The notes under the pieces were generated by a model. The model did not search any database. It saw only the letters and a list, made by a program, of their open reading frames with translations, and was not told where the DNA came from. Below are positions 1 to 12,907 of a DNA stretch of 64,000 bases, in pieces. Each line of letters starts with the position of its first letter. Position 1 is the first letter of the stretch. The stretch is from Dama dama. Lineage: Eukaryota > Chordata > Mammalia > Artiodactyla > Cervidae. The stretch lies in NCBI RefSeq assembly GCF_033118175.1, contig NW_026870969.1:372001-436000 (forward strand), read 5' to 3'. The position numbers and the translations under genes were made by a program.

Positions 1-3000
1 GGTGTGAAAAATATGAAAAGCTTCAAAAGGTGTCAAAAATATGAGGAGCATGAAACGGGCTGAAAAATAGGAGAAGCATGAAGTGGTGTTGAAAAACATG
101 AAGATCCTGAAAAGGTGTGAAAAATATGAAGAGCTTCAAAAGTGTGAAATACATGACGAGCATGAAATGGCCTGAAAAATACGAGGAACATGAAACGGTG
201 TTCAAAAACATGAAGAGCCTGAAAAGGTGTGAACAATATGAAGAGCTTCAAAAGGTGTCAAAAATATGAGGAGCATGAAAACGTATGAAAAATAGGAGGA
301 GCATGAAGTGGTGTTGAAAAACATTAAGAGCCTGAAAGGGTGTGAAAAATATGAAGAGCTTCAAAAGGTGTCAAAAATATGAGAAGCATGAAACTGTCTG
401 AATAATAGGAGGAGCATGAAGCGGTGTTCAAAAACATGAAGAGTCTGAAAAGGTGTGAAAAATATGAAGAGCTTCAAAAGGTGTCAAAAATATGAGGAGC
501 ATGAAACGGTCTGAAAAATGGGAGGAGCATGAAATGGTGATCAAAAACATGAAGAGCCTGAAAAGGTGTGAAAAATGTGAAGAGCTTCAAAAGGTGTGAA
601 AGACATGAGGAGCATGAAACGGGCTGAAAAATAGGAGAAGAATGAAGTGGTGTTGAAAAACATGAAGAGCCTGAAAAAGAGTGAAAAATATGAAAAGCTT
701 CAAAAGGTGTGAAATACATGAGGAGCATGAAACTCTCTGAAAAATAGAAGGAGCATGAAGTGGTGTTCAAAAACATGAAGAGCCTGAAAAGTTGTGAAAA
801 TATGAAGAGCTTCAAAAATATGAAAAATATGAAGAGCTTCAAAGGGTGAGAAAAATATGAAGAGCTTCAAAAGGTGTCAAAAATATGAGGAGCATGAAAC
901 GTTCTAAAAAATAGGAGGAGCATGAAGCGGTGTTGAAATACATGAAGAGCCTGAAAATGTGTGAAAAACATGAAGAGCTTAAAAAGGTGTCAAAAATATG
1001 AGGAGCCTGAAACGGTCTGAAAAAGAAGAGGAGCATGAAGCGGTGTTGAAAAACATGAAGAGCCTGAAAAGGTGTGAAAAATATGAAGAGCTTCTAAAGG
1101 TGTCAAAAGTATGAGGAGCATGAAACGGTCTGAAAATCGGAGGAGCATGAAGTGGTGTTCAAAAACATGAAGAGCCTGAAAAGGTGAGAAAAATACGAAG
1201 AGCTTCTAAAGGTGTGAAAAATATGAAGAGCTTCAAAAAGGATGAAAAATATGAGGAGCATGAAACTGTCAGAAAAATAGGAGGATCATGAAGCGGTGTT
1301 GAAAAACATGAAGAGCCTGAAAAGGTGAGAAAAATACGAAGAGCTTCTAAAGGTGTGAAAAATATGAGGAGCATGAAACGGTCTCAAAATAGGAGGAGCA
1401 TGAAACGGTCTGAAAAATAGGAGGAGCATGAAGCGGTGATGAAAAAATAGAAGAGCATGAAATGGTTTGAAGAATATAAGGAGCTTCAAAAGGTATCAAA
1501 AATAGTAGTAGCATGAAACGGTGTTGAAAAACTTGAAGAGCCTGAAAATGTGTAAAATATGAACAGGTTAAAAGGTGTCAAAATATGAGGAGCATGAAAC
1601 GGTCTGAAAAATAAGAGGAGCATGAAGCGGTGATGAAAAAAAAGAAGAGCATGAAATGGTTTGAAGAATATGAGGAGCTTCAAAAGGTATCAAAAATAGG
1701 AGTAGCATGAAGCCGTGTTGAAAAACATGAAGAGCCTGAAAAGGTGTGAAAAATATGAAGAGCTTCAAAAGGTATCAAAAATAGGAGTAGCATGAAGAGG
1801 TGTTCAAAAATATGAAGAGCCTGAAAAGGTGTGAAAAATATGAAGAGCATGAAACGGTCTGAAAAATAGGTGGAGCATGAAGCGGTGTTCAGAAGCATGA
1901 AGAGCCTGAAAACTGTGAAAAATACGAAGAGCTTCAAAAAGTGTGAAAAATATGAAGAGTTTCAAAAGGTGTGAAAAATATGAGGAGCATGAAGCGGTCT
2001 GAAAAATAGGAGGAGCATGAAACAGTGTGTAAAAAATGAAGAGCATGAATAGGTGTGAAAATTATGAAGAGCTTTAAAAGGTTTGAAAAATATGACGAGC
2101 ATGAAATTGTCTGAAAAATTGGAGGAGCATGAAGCGGTGTTGAAATACATGAAGAGCCTGTAAAGGTTTGAAAAATATGAAGAGCTTCAAAAGGTGTGAA
2201 AAATATGAAGAGCTTCAAAAGGTGTCAAAAATAAGAGGAGAAAGACACGGTCTGAAAAATAGGAGGAGCATGAAGCGGTGTTGAAATACATGAAGAGCCT
2301 GTAAAGGTTTGAAAAATATGAAGAGCTTCAAAAGGTGTGAAAAATATGAAGAGCTTCAAAATGTGTCAAAAATAGGAGGAGCATGACACGGTCTGAAAAA
2401 TAGGAGGAGCATGAAGCGGTGTTGAAAAACATGAAGAGCCTGAAAACGTGTAAAAAACATGAAGAGCCTAAAAAGGTGTCAAAAATATGAGGAATATGAA
2501 ACGGTCTTAAAAATAGGAGGATCATGAAGAGGTGTTGAAAAACATGAAGTTCCTGAAAAGGTGTGAAATATATGAAGAGCTTCAAAAGTTGTGAAATATA
2601 TGAGGAGCATGAAACGGTCTGAAAAATAGGAGGAGCATGAAACGGTGTTCAAAAACATGAAGAGCTTCAAAAGGTGTGAAAAATATGAACAGCTTCAAAA
2701 GGTGTCAAAAATGAGATGAGTAAAAAACGGTCTGAAAAATGGGAGGAGCATGAAGTTGTGTTGAAAATAATGAAGAGCCTGAAAAGGTGTGAAAAATATG
2801 AGGAGCATGATACGGTCTGAAAAATAGGAGGAGCATGAAGTGGTTGTGAAAAAACATGAAGAGCCTGAAAACGTGTGCAAAATATGACGAGCTTCAAAAG
2901 GTGTGAAATACATGAGAAGCTTGAAACGGTCTGAAAAATAGGAGGAGCATGAAGCGATGTTGAAAAACATGAAGAGCCTTAAAATGTGAGAAATATGAAG

Positions 3001-3240
3001 AGCTTCAAAAAGTGTGAAAAATAGGAGGATCATGAAACGGTCTGAAAAATAGGAGGAGCATGAAGCGGTGTTGAAAAACATGAAGAGCCTGAAAAGGTGT
3101 GACAAATATGAAGAGCTTCAAAAGGTGTGAAATACATGAGGAGCATGAAACGATCTGAAAAATAGGAGGAGCATGAAGCGGTGTTCAAAAACATGCAGAG
3201 TCTGAAAAGGTGTGAAAAATATGAAGAGCTTCAAAAGGTG
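1..3240 (+). repeat. Left copy of a segmental duplication (partner 9666-12907)
   Basis: Base 1 corresponds to base 9666, and the two stretches stay colinear at an offset of 9665 (drifting to 9667) for about 3.2 kb. They share unusual variants, such as an A in place of G in the GTTCTAAAAA stretch near 902 and 10567. They diverge where the right copy carries an extra 28-bp subunit near 12901. Bases 1-1131 also match the 1691-bp HOR (6284-7414), so the left copy is itself the tail of an HOR unit cut by the window edge. The left end of the duplication lies outside the window. Confidence 0.88.
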
Positions 3241-3299
3241 TCAAAAATGAGATGAGCATGAAACGGTCTGAAAAATAGGAGGAGCATGAAACGGTGTTC

Positions 3300-3730
3300 A
3301 AAAACATGAAGAGCCTGAAAAGGTGTGAAAAATATGAAGAGCCTCAAAAAATGTCAAAAATATGAGGAATATGAAACGGTCTGAAAAATAGGAGGATCAT
3401 AAAGCGGTGTTGAAAAACATGAAGAGCCTGAAAATGGTGTGAAAAATATGAAGAGCTTCAAAAGGAGTCAAAAATGAAATGTGAATGAAAAGGTCTGAAA
3501 AATATGAGGAGCATGAAGTGGTTGTGAAAAACATGAAAAGCCTGAAAATGTGTGCAAAATACGAAGAGCTTCAAAAGGTGTGAAATACATGAGGAGCATG
3601 AAACGGTCTGAAAAATAGGAGGAGCATGAAAAGATGTTGAAAAACATGAAGAGCCTGAAAACGTGTGAAAATATGAAGATCTTCAAAAGGTGTGAAAAAT
3701 ATGAAGAGCTTCAAAAGGTGTCAAAAATGA
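3300..3730 (+). repeat. Short satellite duplication block (partner 5362-5790)
   Basis: A run of uncommon variants recurs about 2062 bp apart. It includes GAGCCTCAAAAAATGTC, an ATGAGGAATATG subunit head, a GGATCATAAAGCGG subunit and a GAAATGTG variant. The landmark GCCTC falls at 3341 and 5403. A related 227-bp step (about eight 28-bp subunits) duplicates a further landmark at 5054 and 5281. Edges are approximate. Confidence 0.7.
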
Positions 3731-6081
3731 GATGAGCATGAAACTGTCTGAAAAATGGGAGGAGCATGAAGTGGTGTTCAAAAAAATGAAGAGCCTAAAA
3801 AGGTGTGAAAAATATGCAGACTTTCAAAAGAAATCAAAAATATGAAGAGCATGAAACGGTCTGAAAAATTGGAGGAGCATGAAGCGGTATTCAAAAACAT
3901 GAAGAGCCTGAAAAGGTGTGAAAAAAGTGAAGAGCTTCAAAAGGTCTCAAAAAAATGAGTAGCATGAAACGGTCTGAAAAATCGGAGGAGCATGAAACGG
4001 TGTTCAAAAACCTGAAGAGCCTGAAAAGGTGTGAAAAATATGACGAGCTTCAAAACGTGTCAAAAATATGAGGAGCATGATACGGTCTGAAAAATAGGAG
4101 GAGCAAGAAGCGGTGTTGAAAAACATGAAGAACCTGAAAAGGTGTGAAAAATATGAAGAACTTCAAAAGGTGTGAAAAATATGAGGAGCATGTAACGGTC
4201 TGAATAATAGGAGGAGCATGAAGCGGTGTTCATAAACATGGAGACCCTGAAAAGGTGTGAAAAATATGAAGAACTTCAAAAGGTGTGAAAAATATGAAGA
4301 GCTTCAAAATGTGTCAAAAAGAGATGAGCATGAAAGGGTCTGAAAAATAGGAGGAGCATGAAGTGGTTTTGAAAAACCTGAAGAGCCTGAAAAGGTGTGA
4401 GAAATATGAAGAGTTTCAAAAGGTATCAAAAATATGAGGAGACTGAAACGGTCTGAAAAATAAGAGGAGCATGAAGCGGTGTTCAAAAACATGAAGAGTC
4501 TGAAAAGGTGTGGAATATATGAAGACCTTCAAAAGGTGTCAAAGGTATGAGGAGAATGAAACGGTCTGAAAAATACGAGGAGCATGAAACGGTGTTCAAA
4601 AACATGAAGAGCCTGAAAAGATGTGAAAAATATGAAGAGCTTCAAAAGGCGTCAAAAATATGAGGAGCATGAAACGGTCTGAAAAATAGAAGCAGCATGA
4701 AGCGGTGTTGAAATAGATAAAGAGCCTGAAAACGTGTGAAAAATATGAAGAGATTCAAAAGGTGTGAAAAATATGAAGAGCTTCAAAAGGTGTGAAAAGA
4801 ATTAAGAGCTTCAAAAGGTGTCAAAAATATGAGGAACATGAAATGGTCTGAAAAATTGTAGGAGCATGAAGCCGTGTTCAAAAACATGAACAGCTTGAAA
4901 ATGTGTGAAAAATATGAAGAGCCTGAAAAGTTATGAAAAATACGAAGAGCTTCAAAAGGTGTCAAACATAAGAGGAGCATGAAACGGTCTGAAAAATAGG
5001 AGGAGCATGAAACGGTGTTCAAAAACATGAAGAGCCTGAAAATGGTGTGAAAAATATCAAAGGCTTCAAAAAGTGTCAAAAATGAGATGTGCATGAAACG
5101 GTCAGAAAAATAGGAGGAGCATGAAACGGTGTTCAAAAACATGAAGAGCCTGAAAAGGTGTGAATAATATGAAGTACTTCAAAAGGTGTCAAATATATGA
5201 GGAGCATGAAACTGTCTGAAAAATAGGAGGATCATAAAGCGGTGTTGAAAAACATGAAGAGCCTGAAAATGGTGTGAAAAATATCAAAGGCTTCAAAAAG
5301 TGTCAAAAATGAGATGTGCATGAAACGGTCAGAAAAATAGGAGGAGCATGAAACGGTGTTCAAAAACATGAAGAGCCTGAAAAGTTGTGAAAAATATGAA
5401 GAGCCTCAAAAAATGTCAAAAATATGAGGAATATGAAACGGTCTGAAAAATAGGAGGATCATAAAGCGGTGTTGAAAAACATGAAGAGCCTGAAAATGGC
5501 GTGAAAAATATGAAGAGCTTCAAAAGGAGTCAAAAATGAAATGTGCATGAAACGGTCTGAAAAATATGAGGAGCATGAAGTGGTTGTGAAAAACATGAAA
5601 AGCCTGAAAATATGTGCAAAATACTAAGAGCTTCAAAAGGTGTGAAAAACATGAAGAGCTTCAAATGGTGTGAAATACATGAGGAGCATGAAACGGTCTG
5701 AAAAATAGGAGGAGCAAGAAGGTGTGCTCAAAAACATGAAGAGCCTGAGAAAGTGTGAAAAATATGAAGAGCTTCAAAAATATGAAAAATATGAAGAGCT
5801 TCAAAAGGTGTGAAAAATATGAGGAGCATGAAACGGTCTGAAAAATATGAGGAGCATGAAGCGCTGTTCAAAAACATGAAGAGCCTAAAAGGTGTGAAAA
5901 ATATGAAGAGCTTCAAAAGGTGTCAAAAATATGAGGAGCATGAAACGGCCTCAAAATAGGAGGAGCATGAATCGGTGATGAAAAACATGGAGAGCCTGAA
6001 AAGGTGTGAAAAATATGAAGAGCTTCAAAAGGTTTCAAAATGTGTGGAGCATGAAACGGTCTGAAAAATAGGAGGAGCATG

Positions 6082-9000
6082 AAGCGGTGTTGAAAAACAT
6101 GAAGAGCCTGAAAAGGTGTGAAAAATATGAAGAGCTTGAAAAGGTGTGAAAAATATGAAGAACTTCAAAAGGTGTGAAACATATGAAGAGCTTCAAAACG
6201 TGTGAAATACATGAGGAGCATGAAACTCTCTGAAAAATAGAAGGAGCATGAAGTGGTGTTCAAAAACATGAAGAGCCTGAAAAGGTGTGAAAAATATGAA
6301 AAGCTTCAAAAGGTGTCAAAAATATGAGGAGCATGAAACGGGCTGAAAAATAGGAGAAGCATGAAGTGGTGTTGAAAAACATGAAGATCCTGAAAAGGTG
6401 TGAAAAATATGAAGAGCTTCACAAGTGTGAAATACATGACGAGCATGAAAAGGCCTGAAAAATACGAGGAACATGAAACGGTGTTCAAAAACATGAAGAG
6501 CCTGAAAAGGTGTGAACAATATGAAGAGCTTCAAAAGGTGTCAAAAATATGAGGAGCATGAAAACGTATGAAAAATAGGAGGAGCATGAAGTGGTGTTGA
6601 AAAACATTAAGAGCCTGAAAGGGTGTGAAAAATATGAAGAGCTTCAAAAGGTGTCAAAAATATGAGAAGCATGAAACTGTCTGAATAATAGGAGGAGCAT
6701 GAAGCGGTGTTCAAAAACATGAAGAGTCTGAAAAGGTGTGAAAAATATGAAGAGCTTCAAAAGGTGTCAAAAATATGAGGAGCATGAAACGGTCTGAAAA
6801 ATGGGAGGAGCATGAAATGGTGATCAAAAACATGAAGAGCCTGAAAAGGTGTGAAAAATGTGAAGAGCTTCAAAAGGTGTGAAAGACATGAGGAGCATGA
6901 AACGGGCTGAAAAATAGGAGAAGAATGAAGTGGTGTTGAAAAACATGAAGAGCCTGAAAAAGAGTGAAAAATATGAAAAGCTTCAAAAGGTGTGAAATAC
7001 ATGAGGAGCATGAAACTCTCTGAAAAATAGAAGGAGCATGAAGTGGTGTTCAAAAACATGAAGAGCCTGAAAAGTTGTGAAAATATGAAGAGCTTCAAAA
7101 ATATGAAAAATATGAAGAGCTTCAAAGGGTGAGAAAAATATGAAGAGCTTCAAAAGGTGTCAAAAATATGAGGAGCATGAAACGTTCTGAAAAATAGGAG
7201 GAGCATGAAGCGGTGTTGAAATACATGAAGAGCCTGAAAATGTGTGAAAAACATGAAGAGCTTAAAAAGGTGTCAAAAATATGAGGAGCCTGAAACGGTC
7301 TGAAAAAGAAGAGGAGCATGAAGCGGTGTTGAAAAACATGAAGAGCCTGAAAAGGTGTGAAAAATATGAAGAGCTTCTAAAGGTGTCAAAAGTATGAGGA
7401 GCATGAAACGGTCTTAAAAATACGAGGAGCATGCAGTGGTGTTGAAAAACATGAAGAGCCTGAAAAGTTGTGAAAAATATGCATAGCTTCAAAAGGTGTC
7501 AAAAATTAGATGAGCATGAAACGGTCTGAAAAATTGGAGGAGCAAGAAGTACTGTTGAAAAAAATGAAGAGCCTGAAAAGGTGTGAAAAATATGAAAAGC
7601 TTCAAAAGGTGTCAAAAATATGAGGACCTTGAATCGGTCTGAAAAATAGGAGGAGCATGAAGCGGTGTTGAAAAATATGAAGAGCCTGAAAAGGTGTGAA
7701 AAATATGAAGAACTTCTAAAGGTGTCAAAAATATGAGGAGCAAGTAACGGTCTGAAAAATAGGAGAAGCATAAAGCGGTGTTGAAAAACATGAAGAGCCT
7801 GAAAAGGTGTGAAAAATATGAAGAGCTTGAAAAGGTGTGAAAAATATGAAGAACTTCAAAAGGTGTGAAACATATGAAGAGCTTCAAAACGTGTGAAATA
7901 CATGAGGAGCATGAAACTCTCTGAAAAATAGAAGGAGCATGAAGTGGTGTTCAAAAACATGAAGAGCCTGAAAAGGTGTGAAAAATATGAAAAGCTTCAA
8001 AAGGTGTCAAAAATATGAGGAGCATGAAACGGGCTGAAAAATAGGAGAAGCATGAAGTGGTGTTGAAAAACATGAAGATCCTGAAAAGGTGTGAAAAATA
8101 TGAAGAGCTTCAAAAGTGTGAAATACATGACGAGCATGAAATGGCCTGAAAAATACGAGGAACATGAAACGGTGTTCAAAAACATGAAGAGCCTGAAAAG
8201 GTGTGAACAATATGAAGAGCTTCAAAAGGTGTCAAAAATATGAGGAGCATGAAAACGTATGAAAAATAGGAGGAGCATGAAGTGGTGTTGAAAAACATTA
8301 AGAGCCTGAAAGGGTGTGAAAAATATGAAGAGCTTCAAAAGGTGTCAAAAATATGAGAAGCATGAAACTGTCTGAATAATAGGAGGAGCATGAAGCGGTG
8401 TTCAAAAACATGAAGAGTCTGAAAAGGTGTGAAAAATATGAAGAGCTTCAAAAGGTGTCAAAAATATGAGGAGCATGAAACGGTCTGAAAAATGGGAGGA
8501 GCATGAAATGGTGATCAAAAACATGAAGAGCCTGAAAAGGTGTGAAAAATGTGAAGAGCTTCAAAAGGTGTGAAAGACATGAGGAGCATGAAACGGGCTG
8601 AAAAATAGGAGAAGAATGAAGTGGTGTTGAAAAACATGAAGAGCCTGAAAAAGAGTGAAAAATATGAAAAGCTTCAAAAGGTGTGAAATACATGAGGAGC
8701 ATGAAACTCTCTGAAAAATAGAAGGAGCATGAAGTGGTGTTCAAAAACATGAAGAGCCTGAAAAGTTGTGAAAATATGAAGAGCTTCAAAAATATGAAAA
8801 ATATGAAGAGCTTCAAAGGGTGAGAAAAATATGAAGAGCTTCAAAAGGTGTCAAAAATATGAGGAGCATGAAACGTTCTGAAAAATAGGAGGAGCATGAA
8901 GCGGTGTTGAAATACATGAAGAGCCTGAAAATGTGTGAAAAACATGAAGAGCTTAAAAAGGTGTCAAAAATATGAGGAGCCTGAAACGGTCTGAAAAAGA

Positions 9001-10794
9001 AGAGGAGCATGAAGCGGTGTTGAAAAACATGAAGAGCCTGAAAAGGTGTGAAAAATATGAAGAGCTTCTAAAGGTGTCAAAAGTATGAGGAGCATGAAAC
9101 GGTCTTAAAAATACGAGGAGCATGCAGTGGTGTTGAAAAACATGAAGAGCCTGAAAAGTTGTGAAAAATATGCATAGCTTCAAAAGGTGTCAAAAATTAG
9201 ATGAACATGAAACGGTCTGAAAAATTGGAGGAGCAAGAAGTACTGTTGAAAAAAATGAAGAGCCTGAAAAGGTGTGAAAAATATGAAAAGCTTCAAAAGG
9301 TGTCAAAAATATGAGGACCTTGAATCGGTCTGAAAAATAGGAGGAGCATGAAGCGGTGTTGAAAAATATGAAGAGCCTGAAAAGGTGTGAAAAATATGAA
9401 GAACTTCTAAAGGTGTCAAAAATATGAGGAGCAAGTAACGGTCTGAAAAATAGGAGAAGCATAAAGCGGTGTTGAAAAACATGAAGAGCCTGAAAAGGTG
9501 TGAAAAATATGAAGAGCTTGAAAAGGTGTGAAAAATATGAAGAACTTCAAAAGGTGTGAAACATATGAAGAGCTTCAAAACGTGTGAAATACATGAGGAG
9601 CATGAAACTCTCTGAAAAATAGAAGGAGCATGAAGTGGTGTTCAAAAACATGAAGAGCCTGAAAAGGTGTGAAAAATATGAAAAGCTTCAAAAGGTGTCA
9701 AAAATATGAGGAGCATGAAACGGGCTGAAAAATAGGAGAAGCATGAAGTGGTGTTGAAAAACATGAAGATCCTGAAAAGGTGTGAAAAATATGAAGAGCT
9801 TCAAAAGTGTGAAATACATGACGAGCATGAAATGGCCTGAAAAATACGAGGAACATGAAACGGTGTTCAAAAACATGAAGAGCCTGAAAAGGTGTGAACA
9901 ATATGAAGAGCTTCAAAAGGTGTCAAAAATATGAGGAGCATGAAAACGTATGAAAAATAGGAGGAGCATGAAGTGGTGTTGAAAAACATTAAGAGCCTGA
10001 AAGGGTGTGAAAAATATGAAGAGCTTCAAAAGGTGTCAAAAATATGAGAAGCATGAAACTGTCTGAATAATAGGAGGAGCATGAAGCGGTGTTCAAAAAC
10101 ATGAAGAGTCTGAAAAGGTGTGAAAAATATGAAGAGCTTCAAAAGGTGTCAAAAATATGAGGAGCATGAAACGGTCTGAAAAATGGGAGGAGCATGAAAT
10201 GGTGATCAAAAACATGAAGAGCCTGAAAAGGTGTGAAAAATGTGAAGAGCTTCAAAAGGTGTGAAAGACATGAGGAGCATGAAACGGGCTGAAAAATAGG
10301 AGAAGAATGAAGTGGTGTTGAAAAACATGAAGAGCCTGAAAAAGAGTGAAAAATATGAAAAGCTTCAAAAGGTGTGAAATACATGAGGAGCATGAAACTC
10401 TCTGAAAAATAGAAGGAGCATGAAGTGGTGTTCAAAAACATGAAGAGCCTGAAAAGTTGTGAAAATATGAAGAGCTTCAAAAATATGAAAAATATGAAGA
10501 GCTTCAAAGGGTGAGAAAAATATGAAGAGCTTCAAAAGGTGTCAAAAATATGAGGAGCATGAAACGTTCTAAAAAATAGGAGGAGCATGAAGCGGTGTTG
10601 AAATACATGAAGAGCCTGAAAATGTGTGAAAAACATGAAGAGCTTAAAAAGGTGTCAAAAATATGAGGAGCCTGAAACGGTCTGAAAAAGAAGAGGAGCA
10701 TGAAGCGGTGTTGAAAAACATGAAGAGCCTGAAAAGGTGTGAAAAATATGAAGAGCTTCTAAAGGTGTCAAAAGTATGAGGAGCATGAAACGGT
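6082..10794 (+). repeat. 1691-bp higher-order repeat, about 2.8 tandem copies
   Basis: Matching landmarks recur at exactly 1691-bp spacing: one variant stretch begins at 6181, 7872 and 9563, and another at 6757, 8448 and 10139. I read the units as 6082-7772, 7773-9463 and a partial third at 9464-10794. 1691 bp equals 15 monomers with a few 112-bp members. By eye the copies differ at only scattered bases. Unit 1 has private changes near 6421 and 6450. Unit 3 stops matching near 10795, where the sequence switches to the block also found at 1132-3240. This points to recent unequal exchange or amplification. The exact edges are uncertain by tens of bases because the flanks are the same satellite. 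Confidence 0.9.
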
Positions 10795-12907
10795 CTGAAA
10801 ATCGGAGGAGCATGAAGTGGTGTTCAAAAACATGAAGAGCCTGAAAAGGTGAGAAAAATACGAAGAGCTTCTAAAGGTGTGAAAAATATGAAGAGCTTCA
10901 AAAAGGATGAAAAATATGAGGAGCATGAAACTGTCAGAAAAATAGGAGGATCATGAAGCGGTGTTGAAAAACATGAAGAGCCTGAAAAGGTGAGAAAAAT
11001 ACGAAGAGCTTCTAAAGGTGTGAAAAATATGAGGAGCATGAAACGGTCTCAAAATAGGAGGAGCATGAAACGGTCTGAAAAATAGGAGGAGCATGAAGCG
11101 GTGATGAAAAAATAGAAGAGCATGAAATGGTTTGAAGAATATAAGGAGCTTCAAAAGGTATCAAAAATAGTAGTAGCATGAAACGGTGTTGAAAATCTTG
11201 AAGAGCCTGAAAATGTGTAAAATATGAACAGGTTAAAAGGTGTCAAAATATGAGGAGCATGAAACGGTCTGAAAAATAAGAGGAGCATGAAGCGGTGATG
11301 AAAAAAAAGAAGAGCATGAAATGGTTTGAAGAATATGAGGAGCTTCAAAAGGTATCAAAAATAGGAGTAGCATGAAGCCGTGTTGAAAAACATGAAGAGC
11401 CTGAAAAGGTGTGAAAAATATGAAGAGCTTCAAAAGGTATCAAAAATAGGAGTAGCATGAAGAGGTGTTCAAAAATATGAAGAGCCTGAAAAGGTGTGAA
11501 AAATATGAAGAGCATGAAACGGTCTGAAAAATAGGTGGAGCATGAAGCGGTGTTCAGAAGCATGAAGAGCCTGAAAACTGTGAAAAATACGAAGAGCTTC
11601 AAAAAGTGTGAAAAATATGAAGAGTTTCAAAAGGTGTGAAAAATATGAGGAGCATGAAGCGGTCTGAAAAATAGGAGGAGCATGAAACAGTGTGTAAAAA
11701 ATGAAGAGCATGAATAGGTGTGAAAATTATGAAGAGCTTTAAAAGGTTTGAAAAATATGACGAGCATGAAATTGTCTGAAAAATTGGAGGAGCATGAAGC
11801 GGTGTTGAAATACATGAAGAGCCTGTAAAGGTTTGAAAAATATGAAGAGCTTCAAAAGGTGTGAAAAATATGAAGAGCTTCAAAATTTGTCAAAAATAAG
11901 AGGAGAAAGACACGGTCTGAAAAATAGGAGGAGCATGAAGCGGTGTTGAAATACATGAAGAGCCTGTAAAGGTTTGAAAAATATGAAGAGCTTCAAAAGG
12001 TTTGAAAAATATGAAGAGCTTCAAAATGTGTCAAAAATAGGAGGAGCATGACACGGTCTGAAAAATAGGAGGAGCATGAAGCGGTGTTGAAAAACATGAA
12101 GAGCCTGAAAAGGTGTAAAAAACATGAAGAGCCTAAAAAGGTGTCAAAAATATGAGGAATATGAAACGGTCTTAAAAATAGGAGGATCATGAAGAGGTAT
12201 TGAAAAACATGAAGTTCCTGAAAAGGTGTGAAATATATGAAGAGCTTCAAAAGTTGTGAAATATATGAGGAGCATGAAACGGTCTGAAAAATAGGAGGAG
12301 CATGAAACGGTGTTCAAAAACATGAAGAGCTTCAAAAGGTGTGAAAAATATGAACAGCTTCAAAAGGTGTCAAAAATGAGATGAGTAAAAAACGGTCTGA
12401 AAAATGGGAGGAGCATGAAGTTGTGTTGAAAATAATGAAGAGCCTGAAAAGGTGTGAAAAATATGAGGAGCATGATACGGTCTGAAAAATAGGAGGAGCA
12501 TGAAGTGGTTGTGAAAAAACATGAAGAGCCGGAAAACGTGTGCAAAATATGACGAGCTTCAAAAGGTGTGAAATACATGAGAAGCTTGAAACGGTCTGAA
12601 AAATAGGAGGAGCATGAAGCGATGTTGAAAAACATGAAGAGCCTTAAAATGTGTGAAAAATATGAAGAGCTTCAAAAAGTGTGAAAAATATGAGGATCAT
12701 GAAACGGTCTGAAAAATAGGAGGAGCATGAAGCGGTGTTGAAAAACATGAAGAGCCTGAAAAGGTGTGACAAATATGAAGAGCTTCAAAAGGTGTGAAAT
12801 ACATGAGGAGCATGAAACGATCTGAAAAACAGGAGGAGCATGAAGCGGTGTTCAAAAACATGCAGAGTCTGAAAAGGTGTGAAAAATATGAAGAGCTTCA
12901 AAAGGTT
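9666..12907 (+). repeat. Right copy of a segmental duplication (partner 1-3240)
   Basis: This is the partner of the left-edge block. Its first part (9666-10794) is the third, partial 1691-bp HOR unit. The rest (10795-12907) has no match inside HOR units 1 and 2. Unequal exchange has therefore placed an HOR end and a non-HOR stretch together twice in this window. A few point differences are visible, for example near 1532 versus 11197. Confidence 0.87.
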
